This document shows, in pieces, positions 51,848 to 52,672 of a DNA stretch of 52,672 nucleotides (positions within the stretch are counted from its first letter, which is position 1; each line of letters starts with the position of its first letter). The position numbers were made by a program, and so were the translations under genes. The notes under the pieces were generated by a model. That model saw only the letters and a program-made list of their open reading frames with translations. It ran no database searches and had not been told where the DNA came from. This stretch comes from Symbiodinium natans (taxonomy: Eukaryota; Sar; Dinophyceae; Suessiales; Symbiodiniaceae): the NCBI GenBank assembly GCA_905221605.1, contig CAJNDS010002242.1:505610-558281 (forward strand), written 5' to 3'.

Positions 51848-52183
51848 GGTTTGGGGTTCAGGGTTTAGGGTTTGGGGTTAGGGTTTCAGGGGGGTTTTGG
51901 GGGTTCAGGGGTTTAAATAAGGGGGTTTGAGGGTTTGTTTTTTTGTTGTTTTTTGGGTTTTGGGGGTTTCGGGGTTAACCCGAAACCCTCAGCCCTAAAC
52001 CCCTAGCGCGAACCCTGTAACCCTCAAACCTAGGTCAGGCAGGGAGCGCAGCGAAGCACACGCTCTCAAAGTCTAAGCCTAAGCCCTTGAATTCCCCGCC
52101 CCCCCCCCCCAAAAACCGAACTAGAACCCAGAGTAGGCCCTTATTCACCTTTTTTTTTTTGGGGGGGGGGGGGGTGTGCAGCT

Positions 52184-52289
52184 TAAATAGGGTCTATTTG
52201 GAAGCTGGGAATCGTATTTACAAGAGGAAAACAGGCCCCAAAACGTATACTTATTCACAAGAGCCATGTTCCAAATAGACCCTATTTTA
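52184..52289. mobile_element. Palindromic element, single copy
   Basis: TAAATAGGGTCTATTTGGAA pairs with TTCCAAATAGACCCTATTTT about 65 bp later. A poly-T/poly-G run and a family A-like fragment (GAACCCAGAGTAGGCCCTTA) precede it. Confidence 0.75.
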
Positions 52290-52309
52290 GGTCCTGTAGG
52301 GTTGCACAG

Positions 52310-52672
52310 ACAGAATTTAATTCATTAAATTCCTTAATTTCCACTTTCCCCCTGGAATTTAATGAATTTAATCAATTAATTCAATTAATTCATTTATTTC
52401 CAAAGGGGGGGGTGGAATTAATTGAATTAGTTGAATTAATTGAATTAATTGAATTAATTGAACCCCCCCTTTGGAAATAAATGAATTAATTGAATTAATT
52501 GAATTAATTGAATTAATTGAATTAATGAATTAATTGAATTAATTGGAATTAATTCAATTAATTCAATTAATTCCACCTCCCCTTTGGAAATAAATGAATT
52601 AATTGAATTAATTGAATTAGTTGAATTATTTCGATTAATTCAATTAATTCAATTGACTCAATTAATTCATTT
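52310..52672. repeat. AATT-rich satellite-like block with inverted sub-units
   Basis: Units of TTGAATTAA alternate with inverse CAATTAATT. CTTTGGAAATAAATGAATTA recurs at about 52463 and 52584, and its inverse near 52381-52405 (CATTTATTTCCAAAGGGG). The block runs off the end of the window. Confidence 0.9.

Overview
This is eukaryotic nuclear DNA, most likely from a dinoflagellate, and probably a suessialean such as Symbiodiniaceae, Polarella or a relative. Four things point there. Arabidopsis-type telomere heptamers (TTTAGGG/CCCTAAA) are scattered in both orientations about every few hundred bases. Genes are cut into very short exons. Splice donors are GT, GC or GA, and acceptors are almost always AG followed by G. 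The best gene encodes the SHQW / HPDP / WYDYF-PQ / RGWCRLER plus ankyrin architecture that I know from predicted dinoflagellate proteins. No spliced-leader gene, rRNA, tRNA, CRISPR array or bacterial operon was seen.

Layout. From 0 to 14.5 kb there are telomere-repeat tracts, palindromic elements and isolated exon-like islands, mostly + strand. Identifiable items are a C-terminal membrane-anchor exon near 4.1 kb, a possible two-exon mini-gene near 12.8 kb and a candidate tRNA-derived SINE near 13.5 kb. From 14.6 to 27.1 kb lie MORN-repeat exons (two early ones, then a phase-consistent run from about 20.2 to 27.1 kb), a 295-bp palindrome at 17.4 kb and a long TTTAGGGG tract at 25 kb. From 28.9 to 40.9 kb lies the core of the window: two tandem, same-strand copies of one ankyrin gene. 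Both models give exactly 1884 coding bases (627 aa), which is strong internal support for every splice site. Copy 1 has ten introns and copy 2 has seven. From 42 to 49 kb there is a second multi-exon + strand gene of unknown function (45.6-48.5 kb) and several orphan exons. From 49.8 to 51.85 kb there is a minus-strand first exon and + strand RS-domain exons of a probable SR-type splicing factor. From 52.2 kb to the end there is a palindromic element and an AATT-rich satellite-like block.

The main result is the intron biology. Comparing the ankyrin copies shows three introns present only in copy 1; one carries CCTTGGGG terminal inverted repeats and one is a member of a palindromic family (CTTGGTAGCC ends) found elsewhere in the window. 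Several telomere-repeat tracts, two of them whole introns, are flanked by 15-76 bp direct duplications of exon or element sequence, as expected if breaks were filled with telomeric repeats. Telomere tracts also sit at the apex of many palindromic elements. The donor dinucleotide usually copies the first two bases of the next exon, which would explain why GA and GC donors are tolerated.

Limits. All splice sites were placed by eye. The ankyrin pair, the MORN run and the 45.6-48.5 kb gene are supported by phase or paralogy. Most other single exons are candidates, and several could be read in more than one frame.
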